From Neckera pumila (lineage: Eukaryota > Streptophyta > Bryopsida > Hypnales > Neckeraceae), in contig OZ018408.1 in the NCBI GenBank assembly GCA_963969595.1, forward strand, positions 48,919,022 through 48,983,021: a stretch of DNA of 64,000 nucleotides, written 5' to 3'. A program made the position numbers and the translations under genes. Shown one piece after another: positions 44,776 through 57,730 of this stretch. The notes under the pieces were generated by a model that did not search any database, was not told where the DNA came from, and saw only the letters and a list, made by a program, of their open reading frames with translations. Position 1 is the first letter of the stretch. Each line of letters starts with the position of its first letter.

Positions 44776-47117
44776 GTATTTTTGTACACCCTTTCTCTTC
44801 TAATTGCTAAAAATACATTATTCCATCATCCAAATCAATTATTATGGACTATTGCAATAAGTAGAGACTATGGATGTACATGTCTTATTTAGGGATTATT
44901 TTGACTACTTGATCTTAGTAGGATTGTTTTGGTTCTCTAAAAAATTAAAGCATTATCCTTTGGTGTAAATACACTCTTAATGAAGAGGTTATCAACATTG
45001 TAAAGAATACAATATTGATATCCTTGCATATGCCAATACAATAATATTAAATAGTTTCTTATTTTGTATTGCAAACTAAGATAGCTATGGTAAAAAAACA
45101 ATATAAAAAAAATAGTTCAAAATATTCAATGCTTTGCCTAATGTCTAGCAGTTTGCTATCATAAAGAAGTATTAACCTTTAAATGTCACAATTTTGAAAA
45201 TGCATTAGAGACTAGCATGTGGAGATGGTTGAGAAGTCAAGGATTAATCTTTTGCCTTCATTTGCATATCAATTGGAGTATATTTTTGGCATATGATAGA
45301 GAATTTTAAAATTTCAAATTCAAAATTATATTTTGGACTACTTTATAAGTTTTTAAATTTGATTCAATCAATCAATATTTTAAAATTTGAACATAATAAT
45401 TCTTTCTTATTTTGAGTTCCTAGAATGTGATCAAGGAATATAAACAATTTTTGTACTTCATCTTGTGTCAAAATTTCAAAAAGATCTATTCAAATTTGGC
45501 TTTGTAAGAATTTCTTTTCAAATTTCTATATTTATCACTTAAAAACCACTTACCTTTAGGGAATAAATTATATCCAACCTAGATATCTGCAACTTGTTTG
45601 TTTCACTCTTCTATTGTTAAATTTTATTTGAATTTAAAAAAAATTAAGAATATATGCATACTATAAGAAAATGAAAATTCAATTTTGAAGGTTATAATGT
45701 ACTAAGAGTTTCTTAATTCTAAATTGAAGAAACTAAAGGTATATCTTTGGTCTATTGAATTCACCAAACATGCTTTTATTTGCATCATTTTGAAATACAT
45801 GAAGTTTTCCCTTATATTTTTTAAAGTCTATTATTTAAATAACAATTGAAATGTACAAGAGTATTTCAGTTCTACATTAACTTCTAATTGCCTACAAGTG
45901 ATTGGTCATTTGAGGCCAAAAATAACCCTTCTATTATAAATTCTATTTGCTTCTATTTGGAATTGTTTTGTCGACCCACAAAAAAATATAATAATTGTAG
46001 GATTTTGAAGAAGATTTTAGTAAGATCTATAATTTGAAGGATAGAATGATCAAAGTTGATGAAAATTCTTTTGAAATGATTTGATTTAAGAAAGTACTAG
46101 CAAGATCTTGAAGAAGACTCAATTGTCCAATTCTACACAAAGTTTCATCAAGATCCAATGGAAGAAGACTAAATGATCAATGTTGATCCAAATTGTCAAA
46201 ATGAAATGCCCTCTTTAAAGAAATTAGTCTTTAAATACAAAAAAAATTCCAAGAGAGTATCCAATATTTGTAAATTTTTAATATATAATTGAATAATTAT
46301 AAGTTCAGACAAAATTTCAATAAAAATTCAAAGAAATGAAGCCACAATACAGAAATAACTATTTTGTAAGTGACTACGGTATAAACTATAGTAGTTTGAG
46401 GATTAAAAGATACAAGTTTCCAAGTTTTATAAATTATGGCCCGTGAAGTTCTTTGTAAACATTTTGATGTTGTTTGCTCCACAAGGGCAATCTTTGGTTT
46501 TCCAGGAGACATGAAGAAAAGGTTATTCCATATTATTTAGAATTTTTTTAAAAAGTTGTTTAATTACCCCTTCGGCCTCAAAGACCAAGAGTTTAAATTT
46601 TGAACACTGTATGAGCAAAAAAAGTCATTCCAAAATACATAAAAATTTGTTTTTTTATCCATCATTTTTTTGGAAGACGGAAGATTCTTTTGTAACATTT
46701 GTATGGTATAGATTCTAAAGACCTTGCTTTGCAAATATTTTATAATTCAAAGATATTGGTAAGTCTCAAAAAAAATTATTTCAAAAAATGACCTTTCAAA
46801 AACAACTTGAATAAAAATGAAAATAAAAATCTATAATAATTACTATTATTAGAACTTAATATTTTGAACTCAAAAGAAAAGATTCTTGTGAGAATGACAA
46901 TCATTCAATATACAATCAATTTCTAGAAAGAATTTATAATTTTTGGCTTCAAAATTTATCAAAAAGTATAATATTGCTTTGTCTATAAGTTGATCTAAAT
47001 GCATGGATACAATTTATAGATCGTATTTTGATTGAGAGTCATCATTGAATTATTATTCTTAATTTTATTTTATAATACACCTTCACGATTTTGAAAATTT
47101 GGATTATCCCTTGGTCC
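44776..47117. other. AT-rich gene-free stretch
   Basis: No coding region found. Degenerate TTAA-type left ends occur at about 45173 (TTAACCTTTAAATGTC, subfamily B type) and 46563 (TTAATTACCCCTTCGGCC); the latter may pair with CCCTTGGTCC before TTAA at 47118-47121, giving an old subfamily C copy. Confidence 0.4.
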
Positions 47118-47121
47118 TTAA

Positions 47122-47665
47122 TCCCTAGAAGACCAAGTGACTGTTTAGTGTAAGAGATCTCATGTAGTTCTGCATGAAATCAATTTTAATCAGATGTTCA
47201 CAAAATTTTGGTACAAGGTGTGAATACTATCTTCTTAATGAAAAAGTAATTTTTTTTATTAGGTGCCTGGAATCAAAAGATAATTATGCTGCCCTAAATT
47301 TGTCAAGTAGCTCAGGCAGCACGTGTAAAATTCTTCTTCTACTTCTGAAATTTAGTAGGGATGTAACTTACAAATACAATTGTGAAAAACAAACCCTTTA
47401 TAGTGTAAAAATATTACTCTCAGAGAATTAAAGTCTACTAGGCATATTGGGCAAGGTCGGGAAAAATCTTTTTCTTCTAATTTCAAACATTATAATCTTT
47501 CAATCTATGTAGTCAAAATTTTCAAATTTTTTTTATACTAATTCCTATAGTAGTATAGGTAAAATTTGTATAGTGTAATTTTGAATTTTGTTTTTCCTCT
47601 CAATACCCTCAAAGTGGCAGTTTTTTTACAATTTTTGTCCAAAATGTGCCTTGGTCCTTTAAGGG
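47122..47665. mobile_element. TTAA-bounded element, subfamily C, 544 bp
   Basis: TTAA at 47118-47121 and 47666-47669. Ends are TCCCTAGAAGACCAAG and CTTGGTCCTTTAAGGG. The interior matches 25876-27100 but is internally deleted. Confidence 0.7.
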
Positions 47666-47669
47666 TTAA

Positions 47670-48438
47670 GGAGAGTAGAGCAATTGGGCCATACCATATA
47701 ATTGAGAAGGTTATCTACCATCCAAAAATATTAATGTCATTTTCAACGGATCTCCAAATTACTTATATTTTGAACCTCCCTCCTGTGTGATAGGTTCCAA
47801 GGGAAGTCTAACAAGTTTCTATGCAAATTCAATAACATTTGGCTTCAGACCCCATTCTTTGGTTCTCATCAGGGCGAAGCCATCATCAAGCATCTCAAAA
47901 TTTTTGCCTATGGGTCCTTTGTGTAACTTGGTGTTGTATAGTGGTTTGTGTGTACTAAACATTGAATTCTTTCTCCAAGGCTCTACCCTCAGCTTTCCAC
48001 CGTTTGTTCTTCATATTTTCTTGGAATAAACTCCAAATTTCAAAACAAACAAAGAAACTTATATTTGGCTAAGTGGTATGGTAATGAATACTTTCGTCAA
48101 TGTAGGCATGAAGGAATTAAATTTTCCTAAAACAAAATAGACTTCTTGTTGAATTAACTATTATTTAGATGGTTTTTACTTCCCAACATTATTCATGTCA
48201 CCTTCTTGGAGCTTACACATTGGTTGATACAATATAGAAATGGATACTTGGGGTCCGTATAGGCATTACATTTTACAAATAAGGTTTCATCCTAGAAGGA
48301 CGCTGGCCTATAATCTAAGTAGTCACTCAAATATGATTTGATTTTAGACCCATAGGTGCATTCTTCTTTCCTACAATGATTTGGAAAGTCATCCATCAAA
48401 CACTTTTAGGCCAACTTGTTGTTACAAGGTTAAATATG
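47670..48438. other. Gene-free spacer
   Basis: The plus frame at 47787-48029 has no recognisable domain. Nothing else seen. Confidence 0.35.
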
Positions 48439-48442
48439 TTAA

Positions 48443-49363
48443 CCCCTAAAGTTCTATGACTAGGTTTTCATCGAAAACGCTCAAAAATTGCCATTTTTAG
48501 TACAAATATCCAATTTTTGAAAAAAATAAATATGACACATATAATTGTAGGATCTTGTAGTATGGTGACTTGAAAACATATGGTAAAAATTTCAAGAATG
48601 TCCACCGCGTGGATTGCAAGATACGAGCATTTAAATTCACTAAAACCATTTTTTTGGCCCTGCAAAAAATAGGGCAACAACACTTCACAAGCTCACTTTT
48701 CAATGAAAAAATGTCCAAAATGATGGTGCTTCTTCAGGATTCTTTTTCCTAGACAAGTTGGCTACATGCTTGAAAATTTTCACTTCATTTGGAACTGTAG
48801 AACATATAGGAAAAAAATAATAAATAGACAATAGTAGAGAATGATTCAAAATACAAAATTGTCAAGAATTTAATTATGGAATTGAAAAATGCTAATCCCA
48901 ATGATGGTAATGTTGTAATTAATAATCTACATCCTAGGATTTAATTTTTTCAAAAACTATTGAAAATTGAGTAAGATAAAGGACTTCAAAGTTAATTTTA
49001 GAGTAGGAATCCATAATTGCCCGCAAACTTAAAATCTTCAAAACTTTTGACTCATTGGTCAAAATGGGATGATTCAAAGCTTTTACCTATATATAACTCT
49101 AGAAAACTAATTTCAAATTTTTGTTTTCGAAAAAAATGATTTTTTTTTATCTACCCGGACTACCCAGTTACAAAAAAAAGTAACATATTAGGCCATAACT
49201 TCTGACTCGTATTTCCAAATGTCATGAAATTTGGTGCATCTAAAAGATATTCTTTGCCCCCACCTTCTATTAAAATTTCAGTCAAAAACATGGAAATCTC
49301 TAGTTGTACGTACCTGCCCAAAATTTCTATACGGACAAAAAATGCATGTTGGTCCTTTAGGGG
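48443..49363. mobile_element. TTAA-bounded element, subfamily A, 921 bp
   Basis: TTAA at 48439-48442 and 49364-49367. Ends are CCCCTAAAGTTCTATGAC and TTGGTCCTTTAGGGG. It is colinear and inverse to 41705-42631 and 35611-36545. It lies 261 bp beyond the stop codon of the SPPL gene, so it may sit in or near its 3' end. Confidence 0.88.
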
Positions 49364-49624
49364 TTAAACACTTAAGGGGTTCATGTAATAAAACCAGTCA
49401 TTTAAAAAAATATAAAACATGTAAAATAAAAAATACAATTCTTCCATGCACCCTAAAAAGTTCAAATAAAAATTATGGTTTTCAGCATAATTAGTTGAAT
49501 GAAACCCAAATGGGATAGCAAACCTAAGTATGTTTGCTTCTCCGTTGGTCCGGATCCATTCACAGTGGTTTCCTAAACCTAACGAAGTAAAACATTAGTA
49601 GAGTACATTAGTTAAGAAAATGAT

Positions 49625-52600
49625 CTAATCAGTAGGGCTACGAACTGAACTATCAACTGGAAACTGATCGAGAGAATCTCCTCTGTACCACAAAGTTTTC
49701 ATTTCCCCTCTCCACCATCCGAGTGCCAACACTGTGCCTGCGTGAACATACACTAAGTTTTCAGTAACTTGTAGTCAACAATTTGTTAGGAATAAGCTCA
49801 AAGCCCGAGAACGTGTATGCAACCATCTTGTTTTGGTTTCATAACAGTTAAATCCAAAAAAACTGGAGGCAGCTGTAGGCAGATACAAAATATCCAAAAC
49901 CATATCGAGAATAAAATCGAAATGCTCTTTACAGTAGAGTTATTCTGAAAGTAGTGGTATGTCATGCTTCTCTTGACTTCCACTTTGACCACGTGCAACC
50001 AGTGGAATTGAATTTATCTTCAATGAGTTTTGACTTTAGACGAAAACACTTGATAGATAAAATAAGAAAGGGGTCAAATGTTATTTTTGCTAGAGTTTTA
50101 GTGACTAAAACCCCCAATTTGGAAAAGAAACCAACTCAATGTTAATAAATTGCAGGCAAATATGAGTTGTCTTTCCAAGTTGGACAAGGCAAGGGTTCAA
50201 ATTGGGGGAGAAAGAGGGGTGAGACACCAAACGGATTTCCAGTATATTCCCTCGTGGATAGTGAGACATACCAAGAGTACAAGGCACGATGTATAGAAGG
50301 GCAGGTTGCCCACTGCCGTGCGTTGCATTCAGTGCAACATATGTCAGAAATAAACCTGGAATTCCCAACAAAAGATTCAACAAGGGGTGAGCACTGAATT
50401 GTCTGTACGGAAAATCTCAAATAAATGGAGACCATAGAAGTCAGCAAAAGAGGGTTTGACAAAAGACTTTGCAATTCTCTCTTTCATTGTACACATGTAA
50501 ACACAGGACAAGCAGGTATTAAAATATTTTCCCAAGTCCTCATGAATGACACTACCAGTTTTGAGCAACCACAGAAAGTCAAGACAGTTGAAATGTACCT
50601 AATGCGTAACCATGTGTGACCCATAAAAAGTAGCCCCTGAACAAACTCTTTCTTGCAGTCCAATCATACCTGAAACCAGTAACATTTATCAGTAACAACT
50701 TTTTGAAGGATAAGAGTGTTCTAGACTTTTATTCAAGAACTCTTCTGCGTCCGTGAAGAACTCCCATCTCAACTTAAGGCAGCAGTAATTGTCTTGAAAA
50801 TTAGTGTAGACCTCACTAAAGTTACCAGGGTGTTGACCAGAACCTTTAACCAGAACCCCAATCCTAACCTCTAAAGGGTCAAGCCTTCGTGCTTAAAAAA
50901 ACCCGACTTGATTGATCATCTTGAGAAAAACACGTGTCATATTGTTTCTCACTAGAATCAGTGCTGAACATTGCATGCGTTTTTTGGTCAAAAAATATAT
51001 ATGATTTGACAAATAAAAGTCCCCATATGACCTACTCGAAGCTGCTACAACATGAGGTCGTAATTTGGACTTCTTGGTCCTTAAGGCGATAAATCACGCT
51101 TCTGTGTTGCTTTCACGTAGAATTCAAAGAGGATACTTTCAGTATGATAACCCTCCAAGACGATAAACTAGTTATTGACAGACGTTACGTTGGGAAAATA
51201 ATATACCACGTACCTTAGGCAAAAGGAACAAAGCAACCCTGGCAGAAGGATGTCACCAAAACCAATGATACTGTAACCTCCCCAAGGATCATACAACCTC
51301 GGGACCTTCAAAAGCATAGGTATCATTTCACCATCACTTTTATCACCCTGTGCTACCTGTCACCACCAGAAGGTCCACATCTTTTAAAATAGACTGCGAG
51401 CACCAAAAACTCTTCGATAACAATAAAATTTCGTAAAGATCACGGAAAATGTCCAAAATATGAGACATCAAGCAGTAGCACAACATCAGCCTGCAATAGT
51501 GTCAACCGCATTTCTTCCACTTTTGCACTTCAACAGGTAATGCAAATTCACGAATTTGTTTCTATGGTCTTCTAGGGTTCAGGTTTGGAGAGTAAGACAC
51601 GTACCACAATCATCACGCTCTCATGGAAAAATGACGGGGAGATGAACACCCAGAAAACATCATAAAGGAATGCACTGCTCAATAGTATTGTAGCGACCTG
51701 TGTACAAAAGCAAGAGTTCACATCAAACCCAAATGAATTCGCGATGCCAAAGTAGACAAGTCCGGACATGGGTGGATCTGGTTCAAGTCTTCGGTACCAT
51801 AATTTTCTGCAATAGATTTTCTTCATGTGTATCCAAGCAAAACAAATGGACATTCTGCCAAAAGATCACCACTGGAGTTCACACGCTGATCTACCGACTG
51901 ATCCTAGTTTAATGTTTCTAGAAAGAGGCCCCGTTATTGGTTCCAGAGCAACTAACCTTGATGTTTGGGAGTCGTACAATCTGAAGGACTGTCAGGATGA
52001 GCGCTATTCCCTGGAAGAGAGACAACAAAAGCAACTCTTAATCAGCGTGTCTTCTTCCGTACACATAATTAGATTCTACAAGCTGAGTGCAAGGAATCCC
52101 TTGAACCTCTCAAAAAGCACAGCAATTGCACAAAAGAGCTTTTCGGTTGATTAATATAAATCTCTGGTGAATGAGATCCGGTCAAAATCAGTAATTAAAC
52201 ATCTCCAATGGATTGATGGTCCTGAAACTTTTCCAATACTACTCAGAAGACCGAAAAATATAGTTCCAAACTTTAACCCCAAATAAAACTAGCATGACGA
52301 GGAATTAACCTAAAAAGGAAATTCCTCAAAAGAGACGACAGACAAATTGATTTTGGTACGTGAGTGCCAGTCTAGAGTCACATTGCAAGGGGTTGCACAA
52401 CAGCATATTACTATGAGCAATACGAAGAAAGGAGAGCAGATAACTTACAAGAATGTCCTGGCCTATCCAGGCATAGGAGTTCAGACGGTAGACGCCCCAA
52501 ATGATAGAAAAAGTCAAGCAAAACGGCGAAAGACACAAAGCAAGAACAGACACTGCTCCAAGAATGGGCACGTTGATGAAGGTTGCACCTGCCTTCGGAA

Positions 52601-55600
52601 ACCACCTGTGAGGGCAATTATGCGAAATCGTCGAATTAACATTTTGTGAATGCTTTCTCGTCTCTTGATAAAGAAGGTGAAAATAAGATAAAACTTCCGA
52701 AATAAAGTGAAATATTCGAAAAGGATGTAGAAGAGGGTCAAGCACCTGCATAGAAGGGACACCAGGCATGTCTGCAAACCCTGGAATAATACAGTTGACA
52801 CCATACGTCACCAAAGGTTAAATAGCTGACTGCATAGCTTCTTGAGGAGCTACCTAGCACCCTAGAGCTCAATGAACAGTGAGCCAAGAGAAGAAATCCA
52901 AACACTTTGTGCACAATCTTCATCTCACGTTATATTTATAAAGGCAGGGTGAGCTTATACAGTATAATACATTGCTTCAAAAGTGGGCATGTTCTTCAAT
53001 GGTTTACTGCTAAAGATTCTTTTTGTGATACAGCGAAGAGGGTGCAAGTTGTATGCTAATCTATAATGTTACAAGATGATCTCTCAAAACACATCTCATG
53101 TGCAAAATGCAGGAAGTATTCAAACAGACGAAACAAAAAAAACCCTTGCTAGGAGGAGAAGAAAGTAGAAACAGAGCATGACTAGGAGCTTAAATATCAT
53201 GACAGTTCATGGTTCTCACCTCAAAGCCGCCGAAGCAGAAAATAATAACCAACACCCGTATAAACCAAGCCGATATATAGAAATAGAGAAGCATTAAAAA
53301 GCCTGAAGCCAACAACACAAAGAGCACCGCTGAGACCACATTGATATCAATCACGTCATCCTTGCCCTCCTTCTCAGGCTCTCCCACATCCACAAAACCC
53401 TCAACTGGAAGCTGTGGTCGTTCCTGCTGAGATACGAAGGAATTGTACTGGTGTAAGAGGAGAGCTTTCTTGTTCTTTCACCGATAAAGGAAAATAGCAT
53501 CTTCTAGCACATTCAAGGTGTGTTAACTGCAACGCAGCTCGTATGGGCAGCATACAAAGATATTAGTCAATCCCATAAAAAAATTAAGGGTGCAGGTGGA
53601 GCAGTTTTACCCCTAGTGGGTCAAGAAGTCCAAATTGGGCCCCGTGTTATTTATCAGTTCTGAGTTGGTCGTATAGAGACTTTCTTTTGTCCAATTTCTG
53701 CTCGTGCAATGTTCATTGACCTGGTGATAGGCAACATTATTTTGGTCCATTTGAATTATACAATATGACCAGTCAAATTCGTCATTGTAAATTATGAATC
53801 CTTGGTCCATTAGTGGATAAGAGTGAATCAGGCGTCGGATGCTTCATACCTTCATGCGTTTGTAGTGCTCTTGCGCAGCTTCCTTAGCAGTCCAGGCTGA
53901 CCAGAAAGAGGCACTTAAAATAGTGCCCACGGCCATTAACCATAGAAACGCCTCTCCTACATCGACTAATGTCCTCCTCGGGGAATAGTGCAGCACTCTC
54001 ACTGAAATCCAATAGCAAGAATATATCATTATTAATAAACTCTCACTAAATCCACCCAGGTGACCCCATCTATAGATCGACACTTCGTCGGCATACGGTA
54101 GAGGATACTAAATTCCAATGGTACCTAATCCCATCTCCTATACTGACACCCCTGGCACCGAAAAGTTCATCTACTCATAAACTTGAGTATGACTCGGTTA
54201 GACTTATGGGGTAAGCATGTCTATGGCCACAGATCTTTGAATAGAAATGAGGCTGTCTAATATCGCTTATAGTGGTCCTTATAGTGTTCAACCACCTCCC
54301 GAAGTGAAATTGTGTAGGAAATTCATATAAAGTGATGAGATTCAATCTTCAGAGATTCGTACTGTATATAATGATCTCTCCACAGAACTCCAAAAAGTCA
54401 CAATTTAACATATGTTAAATTTCTCAAAGTGACGCGAATGGTATCCTCTCTTTGTAAATACTCATCTCGGTCTAAAGATTCATTGCCATATGCCTTGTAA
54501 CAAAGTAGTATTATCTGGAATACATATGGTACCTTCTTGGCCGACTTTTAAAGCATCCTCCAGAGAGCTTCCAGCTGACTGTGGTAACATGACGGATGGA
54601 ATTACAATATCGTGAAAGGTTTCATTTCCGGAGCACATCATCTTGTAGAGCTCTGCGAGACATTGAAAGCAGTTCAGAACATATATAGGCTGTCTTTATG
54701 TACAGAAGACGCTGCCTTACAGGAGAACTTCGAGACCTACTTCGAGGCCTTCTCCCATTCAAAAAATTATACTGAGTAACAGCTGAGATACAGAAATCAA
54801 GAGGGTAAGGCTGGTAAACACATAATAATAAACTAAAGACAGATAGTAATTAGGAAATGAGGGTATGTACCGTCATTCAGATACATTCATAAACAAATCA
54901 TGCTACAGAATTGCCGCTAGAGGAACAACCTTCCACGTCATTTATAATGAGAACAGCGACCGCTCCTGCCTTTTGCGCCACCCTAGCCTTGGTGGTAAAA
55001 TCACATGTACCTCGTCTAACAAGGGCTGCATATCCCTGAATCTGTAGAGACAAGAAAAATCACAAAGCACACGCAATTCTTCAGAATTTAACTTAAGTTA
55101 ACAAGACACCAGGAAAAACAAGGAATGCCGTAAAAACGCGAATCCGAAACCTAATACAACAGATAAAGTGCCCGAGTCAAACTTAGGATCACCAAAAACT
55201 CCTTGAATTGGGCGAACCTCTCATACAAAGAACATGCAATTTTTTTTTCAATTCACTAACTTTTAGGCCTAAATGTCCTTCTTGTATTGATAGTATCATA
55301 ATCATCTCCACGTGCGTTAGGTAAAAAGTTAATTGCGACTTTCATTATATTTATAAAATTGTCAATGATTTCAAGAAAAAAGTAATTATTATAATTCTTA
55401 CATTCACATATGAAGAACTTTTGATTAAAATATCAAAACATACTCAATTAACTTAGAACTTTCATAGCAAGTGCGAGGAGCAATAAAATACACTCTCCAA
55501 TAACTAAATCACAATTTTCACCTTCAAAGAGTAAGCTCCACACCCAAAAGTAGACATGTTACAGAGAAGAAAAACAGAAAAAATCACTTAAAGAATGAAG

Positions 55601-57536
55601 TATAATAATATTTGATAACAAGGGGGTTGGGAATTTGAAAGTGACTTGAAATCCTTCAATCCTTTATTTGCATGTCAAAACTAAAATCATAGTTATGTAA
55701 AATACATGAGGTTAAAGGAAATAATACATTGCACAAAAAAGTGAATAGAAAGATCTCAACTCCTTTAATTTCAAAACTACTCATTTAAGCAGAAAATAGA
55801 CTTCAGCAACGATTCATAAAAAGGTGATACTAAAATAGTAATTTAACTTCAAAATTTCATCAACACCAAAATGTGATGCCTTGGGCATTAAGACTTAAAT
55901 TATATAATTTTATAAATTGGAGAAGAAACTAGTTCTGATAAACATTCACCCAGAACGTGAATCTACAGGTTTGGACTTTGAACGAGAAAGCTAAGGCTAC
56001 ACTGATGTCCTATTAGTGAGGCAGCAAACTTAGCGTCAATCTTGTGAAAAATTAGTATAAATACAGTAGAATTTCATTCTGCACTCATTAGAAATGGTGA
56101 GTCAGTGGAACACGCACTCAATAGGATAAATCAGTGAAGTCTAAATTGGTCTTCAAACCTGAGGGTTAAGATGAGTCATAAAAAAACAAATCCCTGAGTC
56201 TCAAGGTTAAAAGGACCTACACTCTTGATAGAATCAGTGCATGCGTCTTCGGGATCCAACTTTGCCAGTGGGACAGTGTGCGTTTCTTTTTCATGGTTGC
56301 CGATCACCTTGCCGAATCGTCCACCGACTCCTACAACCTCTGGTTCCTCGACTCCTGCAATCCAGTTCCTAATTTTGACCTGCAACACAATTTACCGCCA
56401 ATTTAACATCACTTTGTGCTTGCACGAGGATATTTTGGAAACACATTTCAATTTCGTCAAGGAACTCGAGTGCCTCACATTGGAAAGCAGCACCAAACCG
56501 CAGGTTCGGGGCTTTCTTAATTACTTTTGTCCTTCCATACAGTATCCATAGAGGTGGGACTGGATCCCGCCAATGGAGGTTGGTCCCTGGTGGGAATTCT
56601 TTTTTCATCCGTCAACACTGATTGATCCGAGTAGTTTTTGTCCTCGATCTTATCAGCTGTGTATGTGAAATTGCTAAAATTGAGCACGGAGGTTGACACA
56701 GAAGCATGCAGTTTAACAGCAGGATACTCCATGGTGTCGTTATCGCACTCTGTTTCGGCAAAGGTAAAAAGTCATCAGCGAGACCGAGCAGCAACTGATG
56801 ATCAGTAATTCTTTTTCCTGAGATCGTATCCTTCTCAGATGTCACACTCAGCTCGTTCTCTAGGAGTCTTCTCTGAAGATGGAAAGATCCATAATTGTTG
56901 CAGTGTCCAACTTGAGACAAATGCCAATCTAAGTACAACCAATCGCTGGCAGAGGTAGGACTTGGCAGGGCTTTCGGTCGGGAGAAATCCTTAAACACAT
57001 CTCCCGTTCAACGTGGTTGAAGTTCTTCAGTGAAGGTTGGTGCTTGGAGGAAATGAAAGCTAGAGGTTTGTAATGCCAACTCTGGAAGAACTAATAACTT
57101 GTCATGAGGCCAGAGGCCTCGTTACTAGTCACTTGCCATCAATCACACGTACCAGAGTAATAAGAAGTCCAAGCAATTGAATCAATTCCAAAATGGAGAC
57201 AATTTATTTTCAATCAACATATTTCTAGTCATAACAATTTTCTAAATTACACAACACATGATGAGAAAACCTAAGATTTAACGAAGCCAAAGACAGAAAT
57301 CAATCAATCAATCAATCACAAGCAGCGAGAAAATACGAAGAGCACAAGGACACGAAGCGCACCAGCACGTAGCTGTTGGAGCATCCCGGCTGCGACGGCT
57401 CCACCGGATCATGATGTTCGATACCATCGTCCGCCACACAAGGCCGCACCGCCAGGAAACAAACCACAACCAGCAACATCAACACCAAAAATCCCCGGCC
57501 ATAGCTACCATAGCACCTTCCTCCTCTCCCCGCCAT
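49625..57536 (-). CDS. Signal peptide peptidase-like (SPPL) intramembrane aspartyl protease, 14 exons, 557 aa
   Basis: Exons on the minus strand: 57536-57363, 56379-56221, 55041-54930, 54652-54533, 54001-53850, 53426-53220, 52780-52746, 52605-52449, 52010-51957, 51697-51605, 51356-51214, 50669-50599, 50355-50272, 49737-49625. All are GT/AG and keep one frame. 57536 is the only in-frame ATG. A signal peptide (hydrophobic 16-30, probable cleavage after Ala35) is followed by a luminal PA domain (about 60-200, including [19 protein letters not shown]) and nine membrane segments. The catalytic aspartates are D403 in FLYDVFWVF and D456 in GFGDILLPG; the PAL motif is GQPALLY (508-514). Length fits plant SPPLs of the PA-containing group. 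Known relatives cleave type II membrane stubs in endosomal/vacuolar membranes; the substrate here is unknown. Exon 7 is only 35 bp, and the exon 1 donor is GTGCGC. Three introns hold decayed TTAA-type elements. Confidence 0.96.
50868..51088. repeat. Old short TTAA-type element in SPPL intron 11
   Basis: CTAACCTCTAAAGGGTCAAGCC on the left and TTGGTCCTTAAGGCGATAA on the right are decayed versions of the family ends. The copy is 221 bp, much shorter than full copies. Confidence 0.45.
53610..53816. repeat. Old short TTAA-type element in SPPL intron 5
   Basis: TTTACCCCTAGTGGGTCAAG on the left and the inverse of TTATCCACTAATGGACCAAG on the right agree with the family consensus at about 14-15 of 20 positions. 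207 bp long. Confidence 0.45.
55260..55895. repeat. Probable decayed subfamily B element in SPPL intron 2
   Basis: The right end reads CAACACCAAAATGTGATGCC then TTGGGCATTAAG, as in subfamily B. The left end is uncertain (CTAACTTTTAGGCCTAAATG at about 55257). Confidence 0.4.
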
Positions 57537-57730
57537 CGCACCTCCCTTCAAATTTCCCTCCTCCTTCTCCTCCTCCTCCGCCGCTCTCACTCCAATACTC
57601 TGCAATTGCAATGCTCTCCCATACCGTCCCCCGCGAGCTCTGATCTCCCTCGTCAAAGCGCCATTATCATTCTCGCATTATGATCCAAACGAGTTCATGA
57701 GAAACGTTTAGGGTTAAATATGAGAAAGAA

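Noticed and set aside
44347..44810. Two open frames as genes
   Set aside because: They follow from tandem repeats with periods divisible by three; no domain, splice signal or conserved context supports them.
46563..47121. Intact subfamily C element
   Set aside because: The left end is too degenerate to be sure; mentioned only within the region entry.
6971..49363. Interstitial telomere repeats
   Set aside because: CCCTAAA occurs only once per element end and never in tandem.
9090..49367. TTAA family as Tc1/mariner (TA duplication) or Harbinger (TTA/TAA duplication)
   Set aside because: TA with ACCCC ends would fit the ends equally well, but the flanking T and A are present at almost every intact copy, which a TA-only target would not require. 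A 3-bp TTA or TAA duplication makes the two ends asymmetric.
56612..56998. 128-codon minus-strand frame within SPPL intron 1
   Set aside because: It lies between two well-phased SPPL exons, has no recognisable domain and is consistent with chance in a less AT-rich intron.
57537..57656. Longer SPPL N-terminus starting upstream
   Set aside because: The upstream in-frame extension lacks an ATG (it begins TTG) and would bury the signal peptide.
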